Source: Methylobacterium oryzae (GTDB lineage: Bacteria > Pseudomonadota > Alphaproteobacteria > Rhizobiales > Beijerinckiaceae). Taken from it: 64,000 nucleotides of DNA. Positions within the stretch are counted from its first letter, which is position 1. Every line of letters starts with the position of its first letter. Below the pieces are notes generated by a model, which saw only the letters and a list, made by a program, of their open reading frames with translations, had not been told where the DNA came from and did no database searches. The stretch covers positions 1,866,501 to 1,930,500 of the forward strand of contig NZ_CP090349.1 of assembly GCF_021398735.1 (NCBI RefSeq). The letters run 5' to 3'. The translations under genes and the position numbers were made by a program. Positions 55,927 to 64,000 of this stretch are shown one piece after another.

Positions 55927-56014
55927 GTCTCTGCGAGCGGAGCGAAGCGATCCAGATACGCCGCGCTCGCCGACGTCGCGCTTCCCTGGATTGCTTCGCT
56001 CCGCTCGCAAAGAC
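55927..56014. repeat. REP-like palindromic element, copy 2
   Basis: Arms at 55927-55955 and 55986-56014 are 29 bp each and pair with two mismatches around a 30-bp centre. The arms differ from copy 1 at only a few positions, and the GCGAGCG core is shared. It begins 12 bases after the pump stop and lies before the CoA-transferase operon, so it may insulate the two. Confidence 0.85.
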
Positions 56015-56151
56015 GCTGAGCGCGGCGAAAGCGACGTCCCGAAGCCAATGGCCGGGCAGCCCTGTCACCGCGGCCCGCTTGGCGGGGCTTCTCGCCGTTC
56101 CAGTTCATGCGGCACCGGCCCTCTGAGACCGCGGGAAGCCGAAGGATGCGG

Positions 56152-57297
56152 ATGAGCCAGAACCTGCCGCTGCGAGGGCTGACCGTGCTCGCCCTGGAGC
56201 AGGCCGTCGCCGCGCCCTACTGCACCTCGCGGCTCGCCGATGCCGGGGCCCGGGTCATCAAGATCGAGCGGCCGGAGGGGGATTTCGCCCGCGGCTACGA
56301 TGCGGCGGTCAATGGGCTGGCGAGCTACTTCGTCTGGCTCAACCGCGGCAAGGAGAGCCTCGTCGCCGACATCAAGGATCCGGCCGACGCCCGCCTGCTG
56401 CACGCGATCCTCGCTCAGGCCGACGTGTTCGTGCAGAACCTCGCCCCCGGCGCGGCGGCCCGGGCGGGCTTCGGCTCGGCGGAGCTGCGCGCGCGCTACC
56501 CCCGGCTGATCACCGTCGACATCTCCGGCTACGGCGCCGGCAACGCCTACAGCGACATGAAGGCCTACGACCTGCTGGTCCAGGCCGAGAGCGGGCTCAC
56601 CGGGATCACCGGCCACCCGGCGGGGCCCGGCCGCGTCGGCGTCTCCGTCTGCGACGTCGCCTGCGGGATGGACGCCCACGCCGCGGTCCTCGAGGCGCTG
56701 ATCGCCCGCGGGATCACCGGGCAGGGCTGCGCCCTGGAGGTCAGCCTGTTCAGCGGCGCCGCCGACTGGATGAACGTGCCGCTGCTCTACTTCGAGGGGA
56801 CCGGCAAGGCGCCCCAGCGGGTTGGCCTCGCGCACCCGTCGATCTGTCCCTACGGCGCCTTCCCCACGGCCGACGGCAGCCTCGTGCTGATCTCGATCCA
56901 GAACGAGCGCGAGTGGGCGAATTTCTGCGCCGGCGTGCTCCGGGAGCCGGAGCTCGCCCGGGCCGAGGGCTTCGCGTCCAACAACGCCCGTGTGGCCAAC
57001 CGCGCCGCGGTCGACCTGCGCATCGGCGCCGCGCTGGTGCGGCTGACCCGCGACGCGGCCGCCGCCCGGCTGAAGGCGGCGGGCACCGCCTACGGTTTCG
57101 TCAACACGCTGGCGGACCTCGCCACGCACCCCGCGCTGATCCGCGCGGAGGTCCGGACGCCTTCGGGGCCGGCCCGGATCGTGGCGCCGCCGGTGCTGAT
57201 CGACGGCGCGGTCCGCGCCCTCGGACCGGTCCCGGCCATCGACGAGCACGGGGCGCGGATCCGCGCGGAATTCGCGCCCCGGGCTCGAGGACAGTGA
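56152..57297 (+). CDS. Family III CoA-transferase (CaiB/BaiF)
   Basis: The 381-residue protein moves CoA between carboxylic acids, making an acyl-CoA from an acid and a donor CoA ester. Conserved blocks are LRGLTVLALEQAVAAPYCTSRLADAGARVIKIERPEGDFAR and the catalytic aspartate D140 in YDLLVQAESGLTGITG. ATG 56152 is preferred because GAAGGA stands at good spacing; 56146 and 56107 are alternatives. It is the first gene of a four-gene operon with an SDR, an acyl-CoA dehydrogenase and a hotdog hydratase, and likely activates the acid they degrade. Confidence 0.9.
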   Translation: MSQNLPLRGLTVLALEQAVAAPYCTSRLADAGARVIKIERPEGDFARGYDAAVNGLASYFVWLNRGKESLVADIKDPADARLLHAILAQADVFVQNLAPGAAARAGFGSAELRARYPRLITVDISGYGAGNAYSDMKAYDLLVQAESGLTGITGHPAGPGRVGVSVCDVACGMDAHAAVLEALIARGITGQGCALEVSLFSGAADWMNVPLLYFEGTGKAPQRVGLAHPSICPYGAFPTADGSLVLISIQNEREWANFCAGVLREPELARAEGFASNNARVANRAAVDLRIGAALVRLTRDAAAARLKAAGTAYGFVNTLADLATHPALIRAEVRTPSGPARIVAPPVLIDGAVRALGPVPAIDEHGARIRAEFAPRARGQ

Positions 57298-57331
57298 TCT
57301 GACAGCGCATCGGAATGGACGGGAGGAGACG

Positions 57332-58081
57332 ATGAGACTGGACGGCAAGATCGCGCTCGTGACGGGGGCCGGCAGCGGCTTCGGGGCCGGGATCGCCCAG
57401 CGCTTCGCCGCGGAGGGCGCCAAGGTGGCCTGCGTGGACATCGACGGCGCGGCGGCCGGGCGCGTCGCGGCGGCGCTCGGCGACAACGCCATCGCGATCG
57501 CCGCCGATGTCGGGCTGGCCGCTGACGTCGCCGCCAGCGTCGCCGAGACGCGGCAGCGCTTCGGCGTGCCGAGCATTCTCGTCAACAACGCCGGCACCAC
57601 CCACCGCAACAAGCCGCTGATGGAGGTGACGGAGGAGGATTTCGACCGGGTCTTCCGGGTCAACGTGAAGTCGATCTTCCACTACGTCCGGGAAGTCGCC
57701 CCGCTGATGCGCGACGCGGGCGGCGGCGCGATCCTCAACGTCAGCTCGACGGCGGCGCTGCGGCCGCGCCCGGGTCTGACGTGGTACAACGCCTCCAAGG
57801 GCGCGGCGAGCCTCGCCTCGAAGTCGCTGGCCCTGGAGCTGGCGCCCTGGAAGATCCGTGTGAACGCCCTCTGCCCGGTCATGGGCGCCACGGGGCTCCT
57901 CGAGCACTTCATGGGCGTCCTCGACACGCCCGAGAACCGCGACCGCTTCATCGCCACGATCCCGCTCGGGCGCCTGTCGGAGGCGAGCGACATCGCCGCC
58001 GCCGCCCTGTTCCTCGCCTCCGACGAGGCGGCGTTCATCACCGGCGTCGATCTCCCCGTCGACGGCGGCCGCACGGCCTGA
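57332..58081 (+). CDS. SDR family oxidoreductase
   Basis: The 249-residue enzyme has TGAGSGFGAGIA (residues 11-22), NNAGTT, the serine in NVSST and the WYNASKG catalytic pair. ATG 57332 has GGGAGGAGACG upstream. In this operon it is likely to oxidise or reduce a hydroxyacyl-CoA or hydroxyacid formed by the hydratase. It belongs to a different SDR branch from the one at 3486. Confidence 0.9.
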   Translation: MRLDGKIALVTGAGSGFGAGIAQRFAAEGAKVACVDIDGAAAGRVAAALGDNAIAIAADVGLAADVAASVAETRQRFGVPSILVNNAGTTHRNKPLMEVTEEDFDRVFRVNVKSIFHYVREVAPLMRDAGGGAILNVSSTAALRPRPGLTWYNASKGAASLASKSLALELAPWKIRVNALCPVMGATGLLEHFMGVLDTPENRDRFIATIPLGRLSEASDIAAAALFLASDEAAFITGVDLPVDGGRTA

Positions 58082-58091
58082 GGAGCCCCCG

Positions 58092-59240
58092 ATGGAAGCC
58101 TATACCGAGATCCGCGAGGCGGTCGCCAAGCTCTGCGCCGGCTTCCCGGGACCGTACTGGCGGGCCCTCGACCGGGAGATGGCCTACCCGATTGAATTCG
58201 TGAACGCGCTGACCGAGAGCGGCTACCTGTCGGTGCTGATTCCCGAGGCGTACGGCGGCTCCGGCCTGCCGCTCTCGGCGGCCGCCGCGATCCTCGAGGA
58301 GGTGCAGCGGGCGGGCTGCAACGGCGGCGCCTGCCACGCCCAGATGTACACGATGGGCACGCTGCTGCGGCACGGCTCGGAGGCGCAGAAGGCCGAGTAC
58401 CTGCCGGGCATCGCGGAGGGCCGCCTGCGGCTCCAAGCCTTCGGCGTGACCGAGCCGACCTCCGGCACCGATACCGGCAGCCTGAAGACGACGGCCCGCC
58501 TGGAGGGCGACCACTACGTCGTCAACGGCCAGAAGATCTGGACCAGCCGCGCCGAGCATTCGGACCTGATGCTGCTCCTCGCCCGCACCACGCCGCGGGC
58601 CGAGGGCATGAAGCGCACGGACGGGCTGTCGGTGCTGCTCGTCGACATGCGCGCGGCCAAGGGCAACGGCCTGACGATCCGGCCGATCCGCACGATGATG
58701 AACCACGCCACCACGGAGGTGTTCTTCGACAATCTCCGCGTTCCGGCGCAGAACCTCATCGGCGAGGAGGGCAAAGGCTTCCGCTACATCCTGTCCGGCA
58801 TGAACGCGGAGCGGATCCTGATCGCCGCCGAGTGCGTCGGCGACGCCAAGTGGTTCATCGACAGGGCCCGGGCCTATGCCGGCGAGCGGACCGTCTTCGG
58901 CCGGCCGATCGGTGCCAACCAGGGCGTGCAGTTCCCCATCGCGAAGGCCTACGCGAACATGCGCGCGGCCGAGCTGATGGTCCGCGAGGCGCTGACCCTC
59001 TACGAGGGCGGGGCCAATCCCGGGGCCGAGGCCAACATGGCCAAGATGCTCGCCGCCGACGCGTCCTTCGAGGCGGCGAACGCCTGCATCCAGACCCACG
59101 GCGGCTTCGGATTCGCCGAGGAGTACGACGTGGAGCGCAAGTTCCGCGAGACGCGCCTCTATCAGGTCGCGCCGATCTCCACGAACCTGATCCTCGCCTA
59201 CCTGTCCGAGCACGTGCTCGGCCTGCCGCGCTCGTACTGA
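58092..59240 (+). CDS. Acyl-CoA dehydrogenase
   Basis: The 382-residue flavoprotein has the standard N-terminal, middle (FGVTEPTSGTDTG; GQKIWTSRA) and C-terminal helical domains (QTHGGFGFAEEYDVERKFRETRLYQ). At the position of the usual YEGT motif, which holds the catalytic glutamate in short- and medium-chain enzymes, it has QVAPIST. The base may lie elsewhere, as in isovaleryl-CoA dehydrogenase. It should desaturate the acyl-CoA made by the first gene of the operon. Confidence 0.9.
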   Translation: MEAYTEIREAVAKLCAGFPGPYWRALDREMAYPIEFVNALTESGYLSVLIPEAYGGSGLPLSAAAAILEEVQRAGCNGGACHAQMYTMGTLLRHGSEAQKAEYLPGIAEGRLRLQAFGVTEPTSGTDTGSLKTTARLEGDHYVVNGQKIWTSRAEHSDLMLLLARTTPRAEGMKRTDGLSVLLVDMRAAKGNGLTIRPIRTMMNHATTEVFFDNLRVPAQNLIGEEGKGFRYILSGMNAERILIAAECVGDAKWFIDRARAYAGERTVFGRPIGANQGVQFPIAKAYANMRAAELMVREALTLYEGGANPGAEANMAKMLAADASFEAANACIQTHGGFGFAEEYDVERKFRETRLYQVAPISTNLILAYLSEHVLGLPRSY

Positions 59241-59241
59241 C

Positions 59242-60075
59242 ATGACCGATCTCAGCGCCTGGATCGGCCGCGCGCGGGACGCGTCCGACCTCGTCACGCC
59301 GCGCCTCCTCGCCGAGTTCCGCGCGACCTTCGCGCCGCACCTGGCGCCGGTCGCCGACGGGATCGCGCCGCCGGCCCTGCACTGGTGCCTCGCGCCCGAG
59401 ACGCCGACGGCCGACTCCCTCGGGCCCGACGGCCACGCCGCCAAGGGCGGCTTCCTGCCCCCGGTGCCGCTGCCCCGGCGGATGTGGGCGGGGGGCGAGA
59501 TCGAGACGCTCTCGGACCTGCGCGCGGGGGACACGGTCACGCGCACCGAGACCGTGCGGGACGTCGCCTTCAAGAGCGGGCGGAGCGGGAGCCTGTGCTT
59601 CGTCACCGTCGACCACACGGTCTCGACAGAACGGGGCGTCGCGATCCGCGACCGGCAGGATATCGTCTACCGCGAGGCGGCGGGCGCACAGACGGGAAGC
59701 GGCGCCGCGCCCGAGCGCGACGGTTCCGAATCCTACGCGGTGATCTGGGAGGTGCCGGCGACGCCGACGCTGCTGTTCCGCTACTCGGCGATGACATTCA
59801 ACGGCCACCGCTTCCACTACGACCAGCCCTACGCGACGCGGGTGGAAGGCTACGCCGACCTCGTCGTGCACGGCCCGATGCAGGCGACGCTGCTGATGAA
59901 CCTCGCCGCGACGCTCCTCGGACGCGTGCCGCGGACGTTCACGTATCGCGGCGTCGCGCCGATGACGGCGAACCAGGTGTTTCGGATCTGCGGGCGGGTC
60001 GCCGGGACGGCGTTCGAGGGTGTGACCCTCGACGCGGGGGGCCAGGTCTGCATGCGGGCCCGGGCCGACGGGTGA
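59242..60075 (+). CDS. Hotdog-fold hydratase, mesaconyl-C4-CoA hydratase-like (FAS1-like dehydratase)
   Basis: The 277-residue protein resembles the double-hotdog hydratases that act on mesaconyl-C4-CoA or itaconyl-CoA. Seen are PPVPLPRRMWAGGEIE, VTVDHTVSTERGVAIRDRQDIVYRE, ATPTLLFRYSAMTFNGHRFHYDQPYAT (with the catalytic-type H..H and aspartate) and HGPMQATLLMNLAA. It starts one base after the dehydrogenase stop. It would hydrate the enoyl-CoA formed by the dehydrogenase. Confidence 0.83.
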   Translation: MTDLSAWIGRARDASDLVTPRLLAEFRATFAPHLAPVADGIAPPALHWCLAPETPTADSLGPDGHAAKGGFLPPVPLPRRMWAGGEIETLSDLRAGDTVTRTETVRDVAFKSGRSGSLCFVTVDHTVSTERGVAIRDRQDIVYREAAGAQTGSGAAPERDGSESYAVIWEVPATPTLLFRYSAMTFNGHRFHYDQPYATRVEGYADLVVHGPMQATLLMNLAATLLGRVPRTFTYRGVAPMTANQVFRICGRVAGTAFEGVTLDAGGQVCMRARADG

Positions 60076-60145
60076 GCGGCCGCGGACGCTCGGTCCGCAT
60101 CCGAGATCAGGCCGGGATCGGCACCGCCGTCGCGCCGCGGGCGGG

Positions 60146-60178
60146 AAAAAAGCGGCCCGCGGACGCGTCCGCGGGCCG
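60146..60178 (-). terminator. Rho-independent terminator of ohr
   Basis: Bases 60153-60178 are a perfect 26-bp GC palindrome (CGGCCCGCGGACG and its complement). On the minus strand it is followed by six Ts (60151-60146). It is 12 bases past the ohr stop, which is the textbook arrangement. Confidence 0.85.
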
Positions 60179-60190
60179 GCCCCGGGGGGA

Positions 60191-60616
60191 TCAGGCCAGC
60201 TTCAGGCCGACGTTGACGTTGCCGCGGGTCGCGTTGGAGTACGGGCAGACCTGATGGGCGGCGTCGACGAGCTTCTGCGCGTCGACGCGGTCCAGGCCCG
60301 GGAGGCTGATGGTCAGGTCGGCGGTGATGCCGAAGCCGCCCTCGGAACGCGGGCCGATTCCGACGTCGGCGGTCACGGTGGTCTCGGCCGGAACCTTCAG
60401 CTGCAGCGACGGCGCGACGGCCTTCATGGCGCCGAGGAAGCAGGCCGAGTAGCCGGACGCGAAGAGCTGCTCCGGGTTCGCGCCCGGACCACCCGCGCCG
60501 CCGAGCTCCTTCGGGGTCGAGAGCTTGACCTCGAAGCTGCCGTCGGCAGTCCGGGCGGCGCCGTCGCGGCCGCCGGTGGCCGTGGCGGTGGTACGGTACT
60601 TCACGTCTACGGGCAT
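60191..60616 (-). CDS. ohr: Organic hydroperoxide resistance protein
   Basis: The 141-residue OsmC/Ohr peroxidase reduces organic and fatty-acid hydroperoxides. Its two catalytic cysteines are in YSACFLGA (near 60) and HQVCPYSNATRGN (near 124). The start is ATG 60616 with GGAGAG upstream; upstream in-frame codons are not needed. It has its own promoter with an operator palindrome in the 85-bp gap after the adenine deaminase gene, and its own terminator. Its regulator OhrR is not in the window. Confidence 0.94.
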   Translation of the reverse strand: MPVDVKYRTTATATGGRDGAARTADGSFEVKLSTPKELGGAGGPGANPEQLFASGYSACFLGAMKAVAPSLQLKVPAETTVTADVGIGPRSEGGFGITADLTISLPGLDRVDAQKLVDAAHQVCPYSNATRGNVNVGLKLA

Positions 60617-60679
60617 GGGACTCTCCGGTTTGGGGATGCCGCCGGCATGTAGGCGCCGACTCGCCTCCGCACAGTCCAC

Positions 60680-60699
60680 TTAGATTGCGCGCAATCTAA
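60680..60699 (-). promoter_or_regulatory. Perfect 20-bp palindromic operator, probable OhrR site, within the ohr promoter
   Basis: TTAGATTGCGCGCAATCTAA is fully symmetric. On the minus strand a -35-like TTGAAA (60705-60700) and a -10-like TAAGTG (60682-60677) flank it with a 17-bp spacer, so a bound repressor would block the promoter. The AATTG/CAATT-like core suits MarR-family OhrR. Which protein binds is inferred. Confidence 0.68.
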
Positions 60700-60701
60700 T
60701 T

Positions 60702-62423
60702 TCAAGGATCGATCAGCGCGAAGCGGTCGACATCGACGAGCCCACGATCGGTGATCTTCAGGTGGGGGATCACCGGCAGGGGCAGGAAGGCCACCTGCAG
60801 GAAGGGTTCGGGAAGGACGACCTCCAGGCTTCGCGCCGCGTCGCGCAAGGTTACGAGCGACCGGCGGATGGCGTCGAACGGCATGAGACTCATGAGCCCG
60901 GCGATCGGCAGCGCGATCTCGGCCAGCACCCGGCCGCCCTCGACCACCACGAAGCCGCCCTCGATCGCGCCGAGGCGGTTCACCGCCACGGCCATGTCGG
61001 CGTCGTCCGCCCCGACCACCGTGATGTTGTGGCTGTCGTGCCCGACCGACGAGGCGATGGCGCCGCGCTTGAGGCCGAACCCCTTCACGAACGCGACGCC
61101 GACGCCGCGCGCGCCCGGCTGTGTCCGGCCGTGGCGCTCGACCACCGCGACCTTGATGACGTCCTGGTCGAGGTCGATCCGGCGCTCGCCGCCGGAATAG
61201 GGCAGGGTCAGGTCGTGCCGCAGGGTGATGATCTTGCCGGGCACGACGCCGATCACCGGCGTCGACGGCCCGGAGCCCGGAGCGGCGAAGTCGGCGGCCG
61301 TCACGTGCCGCGCCCGCACGCTCCGGCGGCCGATCGGCTCGATCGACGCGCGCGCGTCGAAGAGCGCCGCGCCCACCGGCCGGCCCGCGCTGAGGACTTG
61401 CGACACGGCACAGGCGGCGAGATCGTCGAGCACCACGAGGTCGGCGCGCTGGCCGGGCGCGACGAGGCCCCGGTCGTGCAGCCCGAAGGCGTGGGCCGCC
61501 GACCAGGAGGCCGCCCGGTAGGCGGCCAGCGGCGGCACGCCGAGGGCGATGGCCGTGCGGATGACGAAGTCGAGGTGCCCCTCCTCGGCGATGTCGAGGG
61601 GATTCCGGTCGTCGGTGCAGAAGGCCAGGAACGGCGCCGTCCGCTCGGTCAGGATCGGCGCGAGGGCGTGCAGGTCCTTGCACACCGAGCCCTCGCGGAT
61701 CAGCACGGTCATGCCCTTCGACAGCTTCTCGCGGGCCTCCTCGGGCGATGTCGCCTCGTGCTCGGTGCGGATGCCCGCCGCGATGTAGCCATTGAGGCCG
61801 AGGCCGCGCAGGAGCGGCGCGTGCCCGTCGATGTGCCGCCCCTGGAAGACCGCGAGCTTGTCCAGCACGCCCGGGTCGCCCGCCAGAACACCCGGGAAGT
61901 TCATGAACTCGGCGAGGCCGATCACCTTCGGGTGCGTCGCGAAGGGCAGGAGATCCTGCGCCTCGATCCGGGCGCCCGAGGTCTCCAGGTGGTCGGTGGC
62001 CGGCACGCAGGACGAGAGCTGCACCCGCAGATCCATCGCCAGCGTCTCGGAGGATCTGAGGAACCACGTGAAGGCGTCGGTGCCGAGCACGTTGGCCATC
62101 TCGTGCGGGTCGCAGATCCCGGTGGTGACGCCGTGCGGCAGGACGCACCGCTCGTATTCCTGCGGCGGCATCAGCGACGACTCGACGTGGAAATGCGTGT
62201 CGATGAAGCCCGGCACCACGATCTTCCCGGACGCGTCGATCTCCCGGGCGCCGCGATACTGCCCGAAGGTCCCGACGATCCGGTCGCCGCAGATCGCGAT
62301 GTCGGAGGCGACGAGGTCGCCGGTGACGAGGTCGAGGAAGCGGCCGCCCTTCAGGACCAGATCGGCCTCGGCCTGGCCCTGACCCTGCGCGATCGCGCGC
62401 CGGAGGAAATCCACCTGTGTCAT
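60702..62423 (-). CDS. ade: Adenine deaminase
   Basis: The 573-residue amidohydrolase converts adenine to hypoxanthine and ammonia in purine salvage. It has the metal ligands in [25 protein letters not shown] and the later HIDGHAPL, and the C-terminal Ade domain with [11 protein letters not shown] 62423 is chosen because GGAGGGGCGG precedes it; the frame extends 13 codons further. The end overlaps the -35 region of the ohr promoter. It is divergent from ilvD across 127 bp in which I see no clear motif. Confidence 0.92.
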   Translation of the reverse strand: MTQVDFLRRAIAQGQGQAEADLVLKGGRFLDLVTGDLVASDIAICGDRIVGTFGQYRGAREIDASGKIVVPGFIDTHFHVESSLMPPQEYERCVLPHGVTTGICDPHEMANVLGTDAFTWFLRSSETLAMDLRVQLSSCVPATDHLETSGARIEAQDLLPFATHPKVIGLAEFMNFPGVLAGDPGVLDKLAVFQGRHIDGHAPLLRGLGLNGYIAAGIRTEHEATSPEEAREKLSKGMTVLIREGSVCKDLHALAPILTERTAPFLAFCTDDRNPLDIAEEGHLDFVIRTAIALGVPPLAAYRAASWSAAHAFGLHDRGLVAPGQRADLVVLDDLAACAVSQVLSAGRPVGAALFDARASIEPIGRRSVRARHVTAADFAAPGSGPSTPVIGVVPGKIITLRHDLTLPYSGGERRIDLDQDVIKVAVVERHGRTQPGARGVGVAFVKGFGLKRGAIASSVGHDSHNITVVGADDADMAVAVNRLGAIEGGFVVVEGGRVLAEIALPIAGLMSLMPFDAIRRSLVTLRDAARSLEVVLPEPFLQVAFLPLPVIPHLKITDRGLVDVDRFALIDP

Positions 62424-62550
62424 CGCGATCCGCCCCTCCCGCCTGCCATCAGCCAGAAGCATGCCACGGGTACCGGCCTCGCGGCGACGCTTGCGGATGC
62501 GCGGGCGCGGGCGCAGAAGCCCTTCACCTTTGAACCAGTCGAAGCTCTCG

Positions 62551-64000
62551 ATGCCTGCCTATCGCTCACGCACCACCACCCACGGCCGCAACATGGCCGG
62601 TGCCCGCGGCCTCTGGCGCGCCACCGGCATGAAGGATTCGGATTTCGGCAAGCCGATCATCGCGGTGGTGAACTCTTTCACGCAGTTCGTGCCGGGCCAC
62701 GTTCACCTCAAGGACCTCGGCCAGCTCGTCGCCCGGGAGATCGAGGCGGCCGGCGGCGTCGCCAAGGAGTTCAACACCATCGCGGTCGATGACGGGATCG
62801 CGATGGGCCACGATGGGATGCTGTACTCGCTGCCGTCCCGCGAGCTGATCGCCGATTCCGTCGAGTACATGGTCAACGCGCACTGCGCCGACGCGATTGT
62901 GTGCATCTCGAACTGCGACAAGATCACCCCCGGCATGCTGATGGCGACGCTGCGCCTCAACATCCCGACCGTCTTCGTCTCGGGCGGTCCGATGGAGGCC
63001 GGCAAGGTCCAGCTGCCGGGCATCGCCAGGAAGGTCGACCTCGTCGACGCGATGATCGCGGCGGCCGACGACAGGATCTCCGACGAGGACGTCGCCGTCA
63101 TCGAGCGCTCCGCCTGCCCGACCTGCGGCTCCTGCTCGGGCATGTTCACGGCGAACTCGATGAACTGCCTCACCGAGGCGCTGGGTCTGGCGCTGCCGGG
63201 CAACGGCTCGGTGCTCGCCACCCACGCCGACCGCAAGCGCCTCTTCGTCGAGGCCGGCCACCTGATCGTCGATCTGGCCCGCCGCCACTACGAGCAGGAC
63301 GACGCCAGCGTGCTGCCGCGCGCGGTCGCGAGCTTCCAGGCGTTCGAGAACGCCATGACCCTCGACATCGCCATGGGCGGCTCGACCAACACGGTGTTGC
63401 ACCTGCTGGCCGCCGCCCACGAAGGCGAGGTGCCCTTCACCATGGCCGACATCGACCGGCTGTCCCGGCGGGTGCCGGTGCTGTGCAAGGTCGCCCCGGC
63501 GGTGGCCAACGTCCACATGGAGGACGTCCACCGGGCGGGCGGCATCATGGGGATCCTGGGCGAGCTCGACCGGGCCGGCCTGATCGACACCGGCGTCGGC
63601 AACGTCTCGGCCGGAACGCTCGGCGGGGCGCTCGCCCGCTGGGACGTGCGCGGCGAACCGGCCGCCTCGGTCCAGACCTTCTACCGCGCGGCCCCGGGCG
63701 GCGTGCCGACCCAGGTGGCGTTCAGCCAGGAATCGCGCTTCGACGCACTCGACCTCGACCGGGAGGGCGGCGTCATCCGCGACGCGGCGCACGCCTACTC
63801 GCAGGATGGCGGCCTCGCCGTGCTCTACGGCAATCTCGCCGAGCAGGGCTGCATCGTGAAGACCGCGGGCGTCGACGCCTCGATCCTGACCTTCACGGGC
63901 ACCGCCCGCGTGTTCGAGAGCCAGGACGCGGCCGTCGACGGCATCCTCAACGGCAAGGTCACGGCCGGCGAGGTGGTGCTGATCCGCTACGAGGGCCCCC
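62551..64000 (+). CDS. ilvD: Dihydroxy-acid dehydratase (3' end outside window)
   Basis: The first 483 residues are visible and the gene runs off the right edge. It makes 2-keto acids for valine, isoleucine and pantothenate. It has the Fe-S cysteines in SNCDKITPG and [11 protein letters not shown], the start [23 protein letters not shown] and [18 protein letters not shown], all typical of the long E. coli-type IlvD. This is the true biosynthetic enzyme, whereas the gene at 1524 is a sugar-acid dehydratase. The ribosome site is weak (GAAG). Confidence 0.95.
   Translation, partial: MPAYRSRTTTHGRNMAGARGLWRATGMKDSDFGKPIIAVVNSFTQFVPGHVHLKDLGQLVAREIEAAGGVAKEFNTIAVDDGIAMGHDGMLYSLPSRELIADSVEYMVNAHCADAIVCISNCDKITPGMLMATLRLNIPTVFVSGGPMEAGKVQLPGIARKVDLVDAMIAAADDRISDEDVAVIERSACPTCGSCSGMFTANSMNCLTEALGLALPGNGSVLATHADRKRLFVEAGHLIVDLARRHYEQDDASVLPRAVASFQAFENAMTLDIAMGGSTNTVLHLLAAAHEGEVPFTMADIDRLSRRVPVLCKVAPAVANVHMEDVHRAGGIMGILGELDRAGLIDTGVGNVSAGTLGGALARWDVRGEPAASVQTFYRAAPGGVPTQVAFSQESRFDALDLDREGGVIRDAAHAYSQDGGLAVLYGNLAEQGCIVKTAGVDASILTFTGTARVFESQDAAVDGILNGKVTAGEVVLIRYEGP

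Overview
The window is about 64 kb of very GC-rich, tightly packed bacterial chromosome. Dense operons with ATGA/GTGA start-stop overlaps, a fused urease gamma/beta gene, a DUF29 protein, many LIV- and CUT1-type ABC transporters and REP-like palindromes point to an alphaproteobacterium of the Hyphomicrobiales. Methylobacterium is the best guess, inferred from gene content and not from a marker gene. I see no rRNA, tRNA, CRISPR array, insertion sequence or prophage. It reads as a nutrient-scavenging region with many uptake systems and small catabolic operons, plus a few housekeeping genes.

Region 1-14.7 kb carries oxidative sugar-acid genes on the minus strand: a FAD/Fe-S oxidase cut by the left edge, a XylD-like sugar-acid dehydratase, an SDR, a GntR/FCD regulator, then further right a XylX-like 2-keto-3-deoxy-acid dehydratase, a GlcD-like FAD oxidase and a DUF167 gene. 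Between the two blocks, on the plus strand, is an operon encoding a LIV-type transporter in which permease LivM and both ATPases form one 852-residue chain, followed by a lambda-crystallin-type hydroxyacid dehydrogenase and a BKACE (DUF849) enzyme. An inverted repeat between the GntR gene and the LIV operon is the likely shared operator.

Region 15-30 kb holds a CUT1 sugar/polyol transporter followed by a DhaKL kinase and a D-2-hydroxyacid dehydrogenase; a peptide-type ABC transporter led by a GlcG/HbpS-like gene; an alpha/beta hydrolase, a WcbI-like protein, a 724-bp gap with a good sigma70-like promoter, and an orphan gene.

Region 30-42 kb holds a divergent LysR gene and a dialkylglycine decarboxylase (dgdR/dgdA), an ABC-F ATPase, an HD-GYP protein, a divergent LpxC paralogue facing a Crp/Fnr regulator that leads a polyamine-type ABC operon without a binding protein, and a DUF3311/sodium-solute symporter pair.

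Region 42-51 kb holds the urease operon (ureAB fusion, ureC, DUF29, ureE, ureF, ureG; no ureD seen), a LysR gene, a GNAT-isochorismatase pair and small orphan genes. Region 51-64 kb holds an RND efflux adaptor and pump, a four-gene CoA-thioester operon (family III CoA-transferase, SDR, acyl-CoA dehydrogenase, hotdog hydratase), ohr with a perfect palindromic operator and a strong terminator, adenine deaminase, and ilvD cut by the right edge.

A recurring inverted repeat (arms of 29 bp containing GCGAGCG.AGCGAAGC) lies at gene ends at 11.7 kb and 55.9 kb, with a decayed copy at 19.4 kb.
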